From: Viridibacterium sediminicola | GTDB lineage: Bacteria > Pseudomonadota > Gammaproteobacteria > Burkholderiales > Rhodocyclaceae | Direction: 5' to 3' | Length of the DNA: 64,000 nt | NCBI RefSeq assembly: GCF_039631295.1 | Contig: NZ_JBDIVE010000002.1 | Coordinates: 629,266-693,265 of the forward strand | Shown here: positions 17,347 to 26,482 of the stretch, piece after piece | How the letters are laid out: each line of letters opens with the position of its first letter | How positions within the stretch are numbered: position 1 is the first letter of the stretch | Notes under the pieces: generated by a model | Seen by the model: the letters and a program-made list of their open reading frames with translations, nothing else | Database searches by the model: none | What the model was told of the DNA's origin: nothing | Made by a program: the position numbers and the translations under genes

Positions 17347-20300
17347 ATGAATCCCGAGCTCCCCGCTGTCGACACGCCCCCGCCCTCCCCCGCCTTCGTT
17401 CATCTGCGCCTGCACACCGAGTTCTCGATCGAGGACGGTATCACCCGCGTCGATGATGCGATTGCGGCTGCCGTGCAGGACGGCATGCCAGCCCTGGGCA
17501 TCTCGGATCTGGCCAATCTGTTCGGGATGGTCAAGCACTACAAGGGCTGCCGTGGTGCCGGCGTCAAGCCGGTGATCGGCGTCGACGCCTGGATCAGCAA
17601 CGAAGTCGAGCGCGACAAGCCCAGCCGCGTGCTGCTGCTGGTCAAGCACCGCGAAGGCTACCGCCAGCTCTGCGAGCTGCTCAGCCGCGCGTTTCTGGAG
17701 AACAAGCACCGCGGCCGCGCCGAACTGAAGAAGGAATGGCTGGACGCCGCCGCGGTCAGCGGCCTGATCTGCCTTTCCGGCGCGCAGCAGGGCGATATCG
17801 GCAGCGCGCTGGCGGCCGGCAACTACAGTTCGGCACAAGCGCTGGCGCGCGACTGGGCGGCACGCTTCCCGGAATCCTTCTACATCGAGGTGCAGCGCGC
17901 CAGCCATGCCGGCACCGAAGCCTACATCAGCGACGCCCTGCAACTGGCCAGCCAGTTGGAACTGCCGGTGGTGGCCACGCACCCGATCCAGTTCCTCAAA
18001 CGTGAGGATTTCAAGGCCCACGAGGCGCGCGTGTGCATCGCCCAGGGCTATGTGCTGTCGGACAACCGCCGTCCCAAGCTGTTCACCGAAGAGCAGTACT
18101 TCAAGAGCCAGGCCGAGATGCAGGCGCTGTTTGCCGACATCCCCGAAGCGCTGGAGAACGCGGTCGAGATCGCCAAGCGCTGCTCGCTGACCGTCACTCT
18201 GGGCAAGAACTTCCTGCCGCAGTTCCCCACGCCGGAAGGCATGACGCTTGACGACTTCCTCGTCGCCGAGGCGAAGAAAGGCCTGGAGAACCGCCTCGCC
18301 CAGCTCTACCCGAATGCCGAGGAACGCGAACGCGAGCGCCCGCGCTACGAAGATCGCCTCAAGTTCGAGACTGACACCATCGTGCAGATGGGCTTCCCCG
18401 GCTACTTCCTGATCGTGGCGGACTTCATTCGCTGGGGCAAGGCCAATGGCGTGCCGATCGGCCCCGGCCGGGGTTCCGGCGCCGGCTCCCTGGTGGCCTA
18501 CTCGCTCGATATTACCGATCTGGACCCGACCGCCTACGCCCTGCTGTTTGAGCGCTTCCTCAACCCGGAACGGGTGTCGATGCCTGACTTCGACATCGAC
18601 TTCTGCCAGGAAAAGCGCTACATGGTCATCGACTATGTGCGCCAGCGCTACGGCGAAGACGCCGTCAGCCAGATCGCCACTTTCGGCACCATGGCTTCGA
18701 AAGCCGTGGTGCGCGACGTCGGCCGCGTGCTCGACCTGCCTTATGGGCTGTGCGACAGGCTCTCCAAGCTGATTCCGGTGGTGCAGAACAAGCCGCTGGG
18801 CCTCGAAGAGGCGCGCGAGCAGGAGCCCGCCATCAACCAGATGATGAGCGAGGAAGGCGACGGCGAATCGATCACCGAGCTATGGGAGCTGGCCCTGCCG
18901 CTCGAAGGCATGACGCGCGGCGTCGGCATGCACGCCGGGGGCGTGCTGATCGCGCCGGGCAAGATCACCGACTTCTGCCCGATCTACCTTGCCGATGGCG
19001 CCGACGCGACCACCGTCTCGCAGTTCGACAAGGACGACGTGGAAGCCGTCGGCCTCGTCAAGTTCGACTTCCTCGGCCTGCGAAACCTGACGATTATCGA
19101 TCTGGCGCTCGACTACGTCGAACGCCTCAGCGGTGCCCGCCCGAATCTGATGGCGCTGGGCTTCGAAGACCCGGCCGCCTACCAGATCCTGAAAGACGCC
19201 AACACCACCGCAATCTTCCAGGTTGAATCGGACGGCATGAAGAAGCTTCTGAAGAAGCTGGGGCCGGACCGCTTCGAAGACATCATCGCCGTGCTCGCGC
19301 TCTACCGTCCGGGCCCGCTGGGTTCGGGCATGGTGGACGACTTCATCCTGCGTAAACAGGGCAAGCAGGCGATCGACTATTTCCACCCGGACCTCAAAGC
19401 CTGCCTGGAGCCGACTTACGGCGTCATCGTGTATCAAGAGCAGGTGATGCAGATCTCGCAGATCATCGGCGGCTACACGCTGGGCGGCGCCGACATGCTG
19501 CGCCGGGCGATGGGCAAGAAAAAACCCGAGGAAATGGCCAAGCACCGCGCCACGATTGCCGAAGGTGCGGCCAAGAAGGGCTACGACCCGGCACTCGCCG
19601 AACAGCTGTTCGACCTGATGACCAAGTTCGCGGAGTACGGCTTCAACAAGTCGCACACCGCCGCCTACGCCGTCGTCACCTACCAGACCGCCTGGCTCAA
19701 GGCGCACCACTGCTCGGCCTTCATGGCGGCGACCATGTCCTCCGACATGGACAATACCGACACGGTGAAGATCTTCTTCGAAGACACCATCGCCAACGGC
19801 ATCGTGGTGCTGCCGCCGGACGTCAATCACTCGCAGTACCGCTTCGAACCGACCGATGCCAAGACCATCCGCTACGGCCTCGGCGGCGTCAAGGGCGTCG
19901 GCGAGCCGGCGGTCAAGTCCATTCTGGCGGCACGTCAGAGTGGCGGCGCCTTCAAGGATCTGTTCGACTTCTGCCTGCGCGTGGACCGCCGCGCGGTCAA
20001 TCGCCGCGCAGTTGAAGCGCTGATCCGCGCCGGTGCGCTCGACGAGATCGCGCCGCGCACGCCCGATGGCAAAGCGCACCGCGCCAAGCTGCTGGCGACT
20101 GTCGGCGTGGCCATGGAAGCAGCGGATCAGGCGGCGGCCAGCGCCGGCCAGGGCGGCCTCTTCGACATGGGCGACGGCCCCTCAGCGATTGCGCCCGAAT
20201 ACGTCGAGGCGCGCCCCTGGACCGAGCGCCAGCAGCTCACCGAAGAGAAGACGGCGATCGGCTTCTTCCTCTCCGGCCACCCCTTCAACAGCTTCCGCGA

Positions 20301-20883
20301 CGAAGTGCGGCGCTTTGTGCGCATGCCGCTCTCGCGCCTGGAACCGAAGCGCGAACCGCAGATGCTGGCCGGCATCGTAGCGGCCCAGCGCACCAAGATC
20401 GGCCAGCGCGGCAAGATGACCTTCGTCACGCTGGATGACGGCAGCGCACAGTATGACGTCACGGTATATGCCGAAACCCTCGAAGCGAACAAGGGCAAGA
20501 TCCTCAATGACGAAGTGCTGATCGTCGAAGCCAAAGTCAGCAATGACGACTTCTCCGGCGGCTACCGCATCGTCGCCGACAAGCTGATGAGTCTGGCCGA
20601 TGCACGCGGCCGCTATGCGCGCGGGCTGTCGCTGCGCATCAACGGCGAAGTCGCCGCGAGCGGCGGTGCGCGTGCAGCGGCCGACCGTCTGCAACAACTT
20701 TTAGCCGTTTATCGGGGAAAACCTGCGGACGGCGCGTCCCCTGTCCGTTTAAGATACAGGAATGGCGTGGCGGAGGCCGATCTGCCTCTGGGTGACGGAT
20801 GGTGTGTGCGTATCGACGACAAGCTACTCGAATCGCTGCGCGACTGGTTATCCTCGGAGAGTGTCGAAGTCGTCTACGCCTGA
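17347..20883 (+). CDS. dnaE: DNA polymerase III subunit alpha
   Basis: This 1178-residue protein is the replicative polymerase catalytic subunit. It has an N-terminal PHP domain (FVHLRLHTEFSIEDGI, residues about 17-250). The polymerase core contains GPGRGSGAGSLVAY near residue 371 and the catalytic acidic motif MPDFDIDFC near 411. Later come YQEQVMQISQIIGGYTLGGA and a tandem helix-hairpin-helix region. The OB-fold is near residues 1000-1080 (LAGIVAAQRTKIGQRGKMTF). Length matches DnaE of related proteobacteria. GAGGG lies directly before the ATG, and a TAAAAT sits only seven bases upstream of the start codon, so any promoter using it would give an almost leaderless message. Confidence 0.97.
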   Translation: MNPELPAVDTPPPSPAFVHLRLHTEFSIEDGITRVDDAIAAAVQDGMPALGISDLANLFGMVKHYKGCRGAGVKPVIGVDAWISNEVERDKPSRVLLLVKHREGYRQLCELLSRAFLENKHRGRAELKKEWLDAAAVSGLICLSGAQQGDIGSALAAGNYSSAQALARDWAARFPESFYIEVQRASHAGTEAYISDALQLASQLELPVVATHPIQFLKREDFKAHEARVCIAQGYVLSDNRRPKLFTEEQYFKSQAEMQALFADIPEALENAVEIAKRCSLTVTLGKNFLPQFPTPEGMTLDDFLVAEAKKGLENRLAQLYPNAEERERERPRYEDRLKFETDTIVQMGFPGYFLIVADFIRWGKANGVPIGPGRGSGAGSLVAYSLDITDLDPTAYALLFERFLNPERVSMPDFDIDFCQEKRYMVIDYVRQRYGEDAVSQIATFGTMASKAVVRDVGRVLDLPYGLCDRLSKLIPVVQNKPLGLEEAREQEPAINQMMSEEGDGESITELWELALPLEGMTRGVGMHAGGVLIAPGKITDFCPIYLADGADATTVSQFDKDDVEAVGLVKFDFLGLRNLTIIDLALDYVERLSGARPNLMALGFEDPAAYQILKDANTTAIFQVESDGMKKLLKKLGPDRFEDIIAVLALYRPGPLGSGMVDDFILRKQGKQAIDYFHPDLKACLEPTYGVIVYQEQVMQISQIIGGYTLGGADMLRRAMGKKKPEEMAKHRATIAEGAAKKGYDPALAEQLFDLMTKFAEYGFNKSHTAAYAVVTYQTAWLKAHHCSAFMAATMSSDMDNTDTVKIFFEDTIANGIVVLPPDVNHSQYRFEPTDAKTIRYGLGGVKGVGEPAVKSILAARQSGGAFKDLFDFCLRVDRRAVNRRAVEALIRAGALDEIAPRTPDGKAHRAKLLATVGVAMEAADQAAASAGQGGLFDMGDGPSAIAPEYVEARPWTERQQLTEEKTAIGFFLSGHPFNSFRDEVRRFVRMPLSRLEPKREPQMLAGIVAAQRTKIGQRGKMTFVTLDDGSAQYDVTVYAETLEANKGKILNDEVLIVEAKVSNDDFSGGYRIVADKLMSLADARGRYARGLSLRINGEVAASGGARAAADRLQQLLAVYRGKPADGASPVRLRYRNGVAEADLPLGDGWCVRIDDKLLESLRDWLSSESVEVVYA

Positions 20884-20917
20884 AGCCCGATACGCCAAAT
20901 TGTTAAGGAATGTTGTG

Positions 20918-21526
20918 ATGTCTCGCCCCGCCCGCCTGCTGCCAATCCTCTGCACCGCTCTTGCGGCAGCATTGGTGACGCCTTGCGCCAGCGCGGACAC
21001 GCTGGGGCTGCGCATCACGCCGCGCACGTATGCCTACGCGCTGGACGCCAACGACGACGACAACCCGGCACGCCTGCGTATCAACATCTCCCTGCTCGAC
21101 AGCGCTATCTCGGCGCCCGCGTTCATCCCGGCCAACACGCTGCGCCACGACAGCGGCAGCAACAGCTCGATGCGCTCCAACGCCGCCTGGGCCGACTGGT
21201 ATCCCTTCGGCAGCGGCTTGCGTACCAGCCTGGGCCTGGCCTGGCGCGACACCGCCAACCGCAGCGAGAACGGCGCCATCGACAGCGACTACAGTTTCCG
21301 CAGCCAGGCCTTCCTGGGGCTGGGCTGGAGCAGCCGGGCAGCCAGTTCGGCGCCGGGCTGGCGTATCAGTGCTGACCTGGGCGCCAGCATCCGCACCCAG
21401 GGTGATTGCGGCGCGATGGCAATCTCCTGTGCCACACCCGCCGGCTTCGGCCTGAAGTTCAAATCGGGTGGCGACGGTATCCGCTGGAATCCGTTCATCA
21501 GCATCGGCGCCAGCTACCAGTATTGA
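20918..21526 (+). CDS. Exported protein of unknown function, possibly a small outer-membrane barrel
   Basis: This 202-residue protein has a signal peptide (MSRPARLLPILCTALAAALV, cleavage near CASADT). The mature part has alternating polar/hydrophobic strands (SGLRTSLGLAWRDTANRS, YSFRSQAFLGLGWSSR) and ends with NPFISIGASYQY. A terminal aromatic after beta strands is typical of outer-membrane barrels. There are two cysteines near the C-terminus (DCGAMAISC). The start is fixed by AAGGAA before ATG 20918. No specific family was recognised. Confidence 0.72.
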   Translation: MSRPARLLPILCTALAAALVTPCASADTLGLRITPRTYAYALDANDDDNPARLRINISLLDSAISAPAFIPANTLRHDSGSNSSMRSNAAWADWYPFGSGLRTSLGLAWRDTANRSENGAIDSDYSFRSQAFLGLGWSSRAASSAPGWRISADLGASIRTQGDCGAMAISCATPAGFGLKFKSGGDGIRWNPFISIGASYQY

Positions 21527-21534
21527 GCCGGCTG

Positions 21535-22074
21535 ATGGCGTGGCGGAACACCTGTTTGCTCCTCTGTGCCAGCCTGCTCTGTCTGGGTCTGAGCGCAGCC
21601 AGCACGGCCGCTGAAAAAGCCTCTGCGGCAAACAAGAAGCCCCGCCCAGCCAAAACCACGCCGCCCCGCAAAACTCTGCCGCGCACCCGCGCACCGGCGG
21701 TCGATACCGTGGTGCTGCGTTACCGCAGCCTCAGCAGCCTGCCCCAAGTGGTGCGCGATGAGCTCAAAGCGCCCGCGCGCAGCGCGGCGTCCGCGGACTA
21801 TTCGCAGGATGGCGCGGAGCATTGCCGGCAATCGCGAGACCCACGCGTTTCGCCCTGCCTGGGCATTCTGGACATGCGCAGCGATCAGGACGGGCCGCGT
21901 TTCAGCTTCGGCCTGAGCCGCAGCAGCATCGGCGCCCCCAAGGATCTGCTATTCGGCCCCTGCCTGGCATGCATCAATACCGATGCGCTGATCGAACAGG
22001 AAAAGCTTGCCGACGTGCTCAACCAACAACGCCGCTTTCCGCTCGCCACCATGGGCATCAGTGTGGGCTTCTAA
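21535..22074 (+). CDS. Exported hypothetical protein
   Basis: This 179-residue protein starts with a signal peptide (MAWRNTCLLLCASLLCLGLS, cleavage near STAAEK). A Lys/Pro/Thr-rich segment (NKKPRPAKTTPPRKTLPRTR) follows, which looks like a flexible or wall-contacting linker. The remainder has four cysteines (HCRQS, SPCLG, GPCLAC) that could form disulfides. It begins eight bases after the preceding exported protein, so the two are probably co-transcribed. No known family was recognised. Confidence 0.65.
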   Translation: MAWRNTCLLLCASLLCLGLSAASTAAEKASAANKKPRPAKTTPPRKTLPRTRAPAVDTVVLRYRSLSSLPQVVRDELKAPARSAASADYSQDGAEHCRQSRDPRVSPCLGILDMRSDQDGPRFSFGLSRSSIGAPKDLLFGPCLACINTDALIEQEKLADVLNQQRRFPLATMGISVGF

Positions 22075-22075
22075 G

Positions 22076-22103
22076 TCATCCCGGCGTGCCGCCCGCCGGA
22101 TGA
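22076..22103. terminator. Hairpin between convergent genes
   Basis: TCATCCCGGCG pairs with CGCCGGATGA around a short loop, with one bulged base. It lies between the exported-protein gene and the convergent GGDEF-EAL gene. There is no clear T-run on either side, so its strength as a terminator is uncertain. Confidence 0.4.
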
Positions 22104-22113
22104 TCTGCGCGGA

Positions 22114-25100
22114 TCAGCCCGCTTGCAGGAAGGCGCGGCGCGGTGGCTCGGAGCGCGCCGCGATGCCTTGCTGCAGCACGCGCGTGAACACGTCGTAAGC
22201 CACCGGCGGGCAGAAGAAATAGCCCTGCGCGACGCGGCAGCCTTCGCGAATCAGGAAATCGACCTGGGCGCGCGACTCGGCGCCTTCGGCCACCACATCC
22301 AGCTTGAGACTCTTGCCCATCTGGATGATCGCCCGCACGATGGCGGCGTCATCCGGATCGTCGGCAATGTCACGCACGAAGCTCTGATCGATCTTCAGGC
22401 GATCCACCGCGAAGCGCTTGAGATAGGACAGCGAAGAGTAACCAGTGCCGAAGTCGTCGATGGACAGGCGCACGCCGAGCGCCTTGAGGTTCTGCATGGT
22501 GTCGAGCACGCTTTCGGCATGCTGCATGATCAGCGACTCGGTGATTTCCAGCTCAAGATATTCGGGCGCCAGACCGGTCTCGCGCAGCACAGCGCTGACC
22601 ACGGCCACGATGTCGTCGCGGCGGAATTGCAGCGGCGAGATATTGACCGCCACGGCCACCTCGGTAAAGCCCGCATCCTGCCAGGCCTTAGCATGCAGAC
22701 AGGCCTGACGCAGCACCCAGCGGCCAATCGGCACGATCAGGCCGGATTCCTCGGCAATCGGGATGAAGCGACCCGGCGGCACGAAACCCAGCTCGGCCGA
22801 CTGCCAGCGGATCAGCGCCTCGCCGCCGAGGATCACGCCGGTCTCCATGTCGACCTGGGGCTGGTAGTTGAGCAGCAGCTCGCCACGTTCGAGCGCCTGA
22901 CGCAGATGGTTTTCCAGCTGCAGGCGTTCGAGCGCATTGGCATTCATCTGCTCGGTGAAGAAGCGGTAGGTATTGCGGCCGTTTTCCTTGGCGTGATACA
23001 TCGCCGTGTCGGCATTCTTCATCAGCGCGTCGGCGGTGCGGCCATCGTCGGGGAAGACGGCGATACCGATCGAGAACGAGGTGCCCAGCGAATGCCCGCC
23101 GACATCGAAGGGCTCGGAGAGGCGGCGCAGGATCTTTTCGGCGATGCGCGCCGGCACATCGGCATCAGCCAGATCGGCGAGCACGATGAGGAATTCATCG
23201 CCGCCCTGACGGCAGATCGTGTCGGTATCGCGCACACAGTCGCGCAAACGCTCGGAGACCGCCTGCAGCAGGCGGTCGCCCGCCAGATGGCCGAGCGAGT
23301 CATTGATCGTCTTGAAGCGGTCCAGGTCAAGGAACAACAGCGCCACACGCTGCTCGGTGCGCTCGGCACGTGTCAGCGACTGCTCCAGGCGGTCCTGGAA
23401 CAGGGTGCGATTGGGCAGGCTGGTGAGCGGGTCGTGGTGTGCGAGGAAGGCGATGCGCGCCTCGGTCGCCTTGCGCTCGGTAATGTCGGTAAACACCGCA
23501 ACAAAATTGGTCATCGCACCACTACGGTCGCGCACCGCACTGATCGACAGCCAGCCGGGGAATTCCGAGCCGTTCTTGCGCTTCTGCCACACCTCGCCCT
23601 GCCAGGAGCCCTGCTGTTCGGTAATCTGCCACAGGCTGTTCTGGTCTTCCTCGTCGACCAGACTGGCCGAGAAGAGAGCCGGCGAATGGCTGATCACCTC
23701 TTCCGATGCAAAACCGGTGAGCTCGGTGAAGGCGCGGTTGACGGAGAGAATGTGGCGCTGCGCATCGGTGATCATGATTGCTTCGACGCTGTTGTCGAAC
23801 ACCGTGGCAGCCAGGCGCAGCTCTTCTTCGGCGCGGCGCTGCGCCGAGATGTCGGTCATGGTGAACACCACCGGATGCATGCCGGTTTTCGCATCACGCG
23901 CCAGCGGCTCGGCCCGTGCGATGAACCAGGCACGCGTGCCATCGCGGCGTGCCAACCCGACCACTGCGGAGCTGGAACGACCGGTGCGCATCGAGCGGGC
24001 GCCGGGCAGATCGCCAATCGGGCAAGGCGAGCCATCTTCGTGGAAATAGCGCAGGCCCATCGGGTCATGCAACGGCGGGAAGGTCTCACCCGGTTCCAGA
24101 CCGTAGGTGCGGCGCGCCGCCGCATTGGCGATGATCACCTGGCCCTGTGCGTCACGCATCACCACGCCCTCGCGCATCGCCGAGAGGATCAGGCGCATGC
24201 GTCCCTCGCTCTCGCGCAGCTCGGCCGCAGCTTGTTTGCGCGCGGTAATGTCTTCGATCACCTCCATGAACTGGCTGGAGCCGAGACGCCGCGTCTTGAC
24301 GATGGACAGCGTCAGATTGACCCAGACAATCTCGCCATCGGCGCGCAGCAAGCGCTTTTCCATCGCGCAGTTCTTGTCGCTGCCGAGCACCAGCTGGTCG
24401 AGCAGGCGCTCATTGTTCTCGACATCATCGGCATGCGTAATGTCGCGAAAGTCTTTTTGCAGCAATTCGCTCTCGGTGTAACCGAGGATCTCGCAGTAGC
24501 GCAGATTCACGCGCAGCAGACGACCGCTGATGGCGCATAGGCCCATGCCCACCGCCGCTTGCTCGAAAGCGCTGCGCAGGCGCGCCTCGCTGTCCTCCAG
24601 CGCCGCTTCGGACGCGCGATAGGCCGAGATGTCGATGAGGATGCCGCGCATGCCGATCACGCGGCCACTGGGATTATTGATGCTGGTGCGCAGATCGCGA
24701 ACCCACACCTCGCTGCCGTCGGCATGGCGCATGCGGTATTCACACTCATGCGGCGCATCGCCCTGATAGTATGAACGCATGAAGGCCATGGCGCGCTCGA
24801 CATCTTCCGGATGCAGGCGCGAGCGCCAGAAGCCGGAACACTTCCAGTCATCGATGCTGAAACCGAGCAGGCGCGTGCCCGGCGCCGAGACGTAGGTGAA
24901 GCTGTCGGAACCCAGATCGTATTCCCAGGCCACCACATGGGTGCCTTCGACGATCAGGCGATAGCGCAGCTCCGAGACCTCCAGCGCGCGCGTGCGTGTG
25001 TGCAATTCGCTGAGCTGGCGGCGGTAGATCAGCACGGCCAGGAACAACAGCGCGAAGGCGCCCATCAGCAGGGTCCACACCCCGCGCAGCGACACCGCGC

Positions 25101-25209
25101 CGGCGATCTCTTCCTGCGCCAGACAGTCACCCGCCATCAGCACGCAGGCAAGAGTCCACAGCATGCGTGCCGCACTCGACGACGAAAGGCGCGAATACAT
25201 CGACTGCAT
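22114..25209 (-). CDS. Membrane-anchored PAS/PAC-GGDEF-EAL cyclic-di-GMP signalling protein
   Basis: About 1031 residues. The N-terminus has a signal-like segment (MLWTLACVLMAGDCLA) and one membrane helix (LLMGAFALLFLAVLIYRRQL). Four PAS/PAC units follow (for example YRLIVEGTHVVAWEYDLGSD, AFEQAAVGMGLCAISGRLLR, FDNSVEAIMITDAQRHILSV). Then comes a GGDEF domain with an intact GGDEF motif near residue 668, and an EAL domain with GGEALIRW near 795 and later VRLSIDDFGTGYSSL. Both catalytic motifs look intact, so it could make or break cyclic-di-GMP. The start at 25209 is inferred; the frame stays open to an ATG at 25335. It may feed the LapA-type adhesin system, but nothing here links them directly. 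Confidence 0.88.
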   Translation of the reverse strand: MQSMYSRLSSSSAARMLWTLACVLMAGDCLAQEEIAGAVSLRGVWTLLMGAFALLFLAVLIYRRQLSELHTRTRALEVSELRYRLIVEGTHVVAWEYDLGSDSFTYVSAPGTRLLGFSIDDWKCSGFWRSRLHPEDVERAMAFMRSYYQGDAPHECEYRMRHADGSEVWVRDLRTSINNPSGRVIGMRGILIDISAYRASEAALEDSEARLRSAFEQAAVGMGLCAISGRLLRVNLRYCEILGYTESELLQKDFRDITHADDVENNERLLDQLVLGSDKNCAMEKRLLRADGEIVWVNLTLSIVKTRRLGSSQFMEVIEDITARKQAAAELRESEGRMRLILSAMREGVVMRDAQGQVIIANAAARRTYGLEPGETFPPLHDPMGLRYFHEDGSPCPIGDLPGARSMRTGRSSSAVVGLARRDGTRAWFIARAEPLARDAKTGMHPVVFTMTDISAQRRAEEELRLAATVFDNSVEAIMITDAQRHILSVNRAFTELTGFASEEVISHSPALFSASLVDEEDQNSLWQITEQQGSWQGEVWQKRKNGSEFPGWLSISAVRDRSGAMTNFVAVFTDITERKATEARIAFLAHHDPLTSLPNRTLFQDRLEQSLTRAERTEQRVALLFLDLDRFKTINDSLGHLAGDRLLQAVSERLRDCVRDTDTICRQGGDEFLIVLADLADADVPARIAEKILRRLSEPFDVGGHSLGTSFSIGIAVFPDDGRTADALMKNADTAMYHAKENGRNTYRFFTEQMNANALERLQLENHLRQALERGELLLNYQPQVDMETGVILGGEALIRWQSAELGFVPPGRFIPIAEESGLIVPIGRWVLRQACLHAKAWQDAGFTEVAVAVNISPLQFRRDDIVAVVSAVLRETGLAPEYLELEITESLIMQHAESVLDTMQNLKALGVRLSIDDFGTGYSSLSYLKRFAVDRLKIDQSFVRDIADDPDDAAIVRAIIQMGKSLKLDVVAEGAESRAQVDFLIREGCRVAQGYFFCPPVAYDVFTRVLQQGIAARSEPPRRAFLQAG

Positions 25210-25421
25210 GGGCCTGGCAAAGCTCCTGATGGCTGAAAAGAATCCGGCATGCTGCAGCCGGGAATTGTAGCCCCTCACGACGGGAGCTTCCCCACTATTG
25301 CGCGCCTGTAACGGAATCATCCGGTCGCTGAGCATACATCATCCACAAAGCATAGCGACGACGCTGCAGCGCAGCAATATACGCATGCAACGAGCGCATC
25401 CACCATCGCGCAGCGCGCTGC

Positions 25422-25463
25422 AAAAAAGCCCGGACAGGCCGCGTGAAGAGACCTGTCCGGGCT
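25422..25463 (-). terminator. Intrinsic terminator of the peroxiredoxin gene
   Basis: A perfect twelve-base-pair stem, AGCCCGGACAGG with CCTGTCCGGGCT (25427-25463), is followed on the minus strand by six T. It lies about 20 bases after the peroxiredoxin stop. Confidence 0.92.
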
Positions 25464-25484
25464 CATCTGAGCCACAGGTTGCGC

Positions 25485-26084
25485 TTACAGCGCGCCGGCG
25501 TTTTCGGCCAGATACTGGGCCACGCCTTCAGGCGAAGCGGTCATGCCCTTGGCACCCTTCTTCCAGCCTGCCGGGCAGACTTCGCCATGCGCTTCGGTAA
25601 ATTGCAGTGCGTCGACCATGCGCAGCATTTCGTCGATATCACGGCCCAGCGGCAGGTTGTTGACCACCTGATGCTGTACGACACCGTCCTTGTCGATCAG
25701 GAAGGAACCACGGAAGGCCACGCCTTCGGCCGCTTCCACATCGTATGCCTTGGCGATCTCGTGCTTGATGTCCGCCACCAGCGCATAACCGACCTGGCCG
25801 ATGCCGCCGCTGTTGACCGGGGTGTTCTTCCAGGCCAGGTGCGTGAATTGCGAGTCGATCGACACGCCAATGACTTCGACATTACGGCTCTTGAACTCGG
25901 CCAGGCGGTGATCGAAAGCGATCAGCTCCGAGGGACACACGAAGGTGAAGTCCAGCGGGTAGAAGAACAGCACCGTGTACTTGCCCTTGGTGAATTCGGA
26001 CAGGGTGATGTCCGTGATCTCGTTGTTGCCAAGCACTGCCGTTGCCGTGAAATCAGGCGCTTTCTTGCCAACCAGAACAGCCAT
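25485..26084 (-). CDS. 2-Cys peroxiredoxin, AhpC/TSA family
   Basis: This 199-residue cytoplasmic enzyme reduces hydrogen peroxide and organic peroxides. The peroxidatic cysteine is Cys50 in PLDFTFVCPSE and the resolving cysteine is Cys170 in GEVCPAGW. Together with full length these place it among typical 2-Cys peroxiredoxins. The start at 26084 is supported by AGAGGA seven bases upstream; longer in-frame sequence is not protein-like. It is a single-gene unit with a strong terminator. Confidence 0.95.
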   Translation of the reverse strand: MAVLVGKKAPDFTATAVLGNNEITDITLSEFTKGKYTVLFFYPLDFTFVCPSELIAFDHRLAEFKSRNVEVIGVSIDSQFTHLAWKNTPVNSGGIGQVGYALVADIKHEIAKAYDVEAAEGVAFRGSFLIDKDGVVQHQVVNNLPLGRDIDEMLRMVDALQFTEAHGEVCPAGWKKGAKGMTASPEGVAQYLAENAGAL

Positions 26085-26185
26085 GATGATCCTCTCATTG
26101 AAATTGCGGGGGCTACAGGAATCCCCATTGGGGGCGCCGCCAGGCGGCAGGGTGAATCCGGCACGGATTGTAATGAATAATGTGT

Positions 26186-26482
26186 TTAAAACTCTGTTGG
26201 GCGCTGCACAAACTGCACATGCCGTTCGTCGGAATCTTCGACCAGCAGATGCTCCACCGCAGCCGCCTCGGGGCCGCGGCCGGCCCAGCACAACAGCGCA
26301 GCCACCGCTTCGGGCGCCCCGCAGATCAGGGCTTCAACGCTGCCATCGCCGCGATTGCGTACCCAGCCGGCCAGCCCCAAGGCCTGCGCCTGCTGACGCA
26401 TGTGCCAACGAAAGCCCACGCCCTGCACTACACCACGAATGCGCACGCGCCGGGCAATGAGCGCGGCAGACTCAAGACTCAT
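26186..26482 (-). CDS. acyP: Acylphosphatase
   Basis: This 98-residue protein hydrolyses carboxyl-phosphate bonds. The signature IRGVVQGVGFRWHMR carries the phosphate-binding loop and catalytic Arg (about residue 24), and GWVRNRGDGSVEA carries the catalytic Asn (about 42). The C-terminus is longer and less conserved than usual (ends VQFVQRPTEF). The start codon overlaps the stop of the SulP transporter gene as ATGA, so the two are translationally coupled. Confidence 0.9.
   Translation of the reverse strand: MSLESAALIARRVRIRGVVQGVGFRWHMRQQAQALGLAGWVRNRGDGSVEALICGAPEAVAALLCWAGRGPEAAAVEHLLVEDSDERHVQFVQRPTEF

Noticed and set aside
17179..18021. Upstream extension of the EamA transporter frame into dnaE
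   Set aside because: This part is antisense to dnaE and not hydrophobic. The transporter family begins near 17178.
22123..24540. 805-residue open frame antisense to the GGDEF-EAL gene
   Set aside because: It mirrors a gene with intact GGDEF and EAL motifs; no domain can be read in it.
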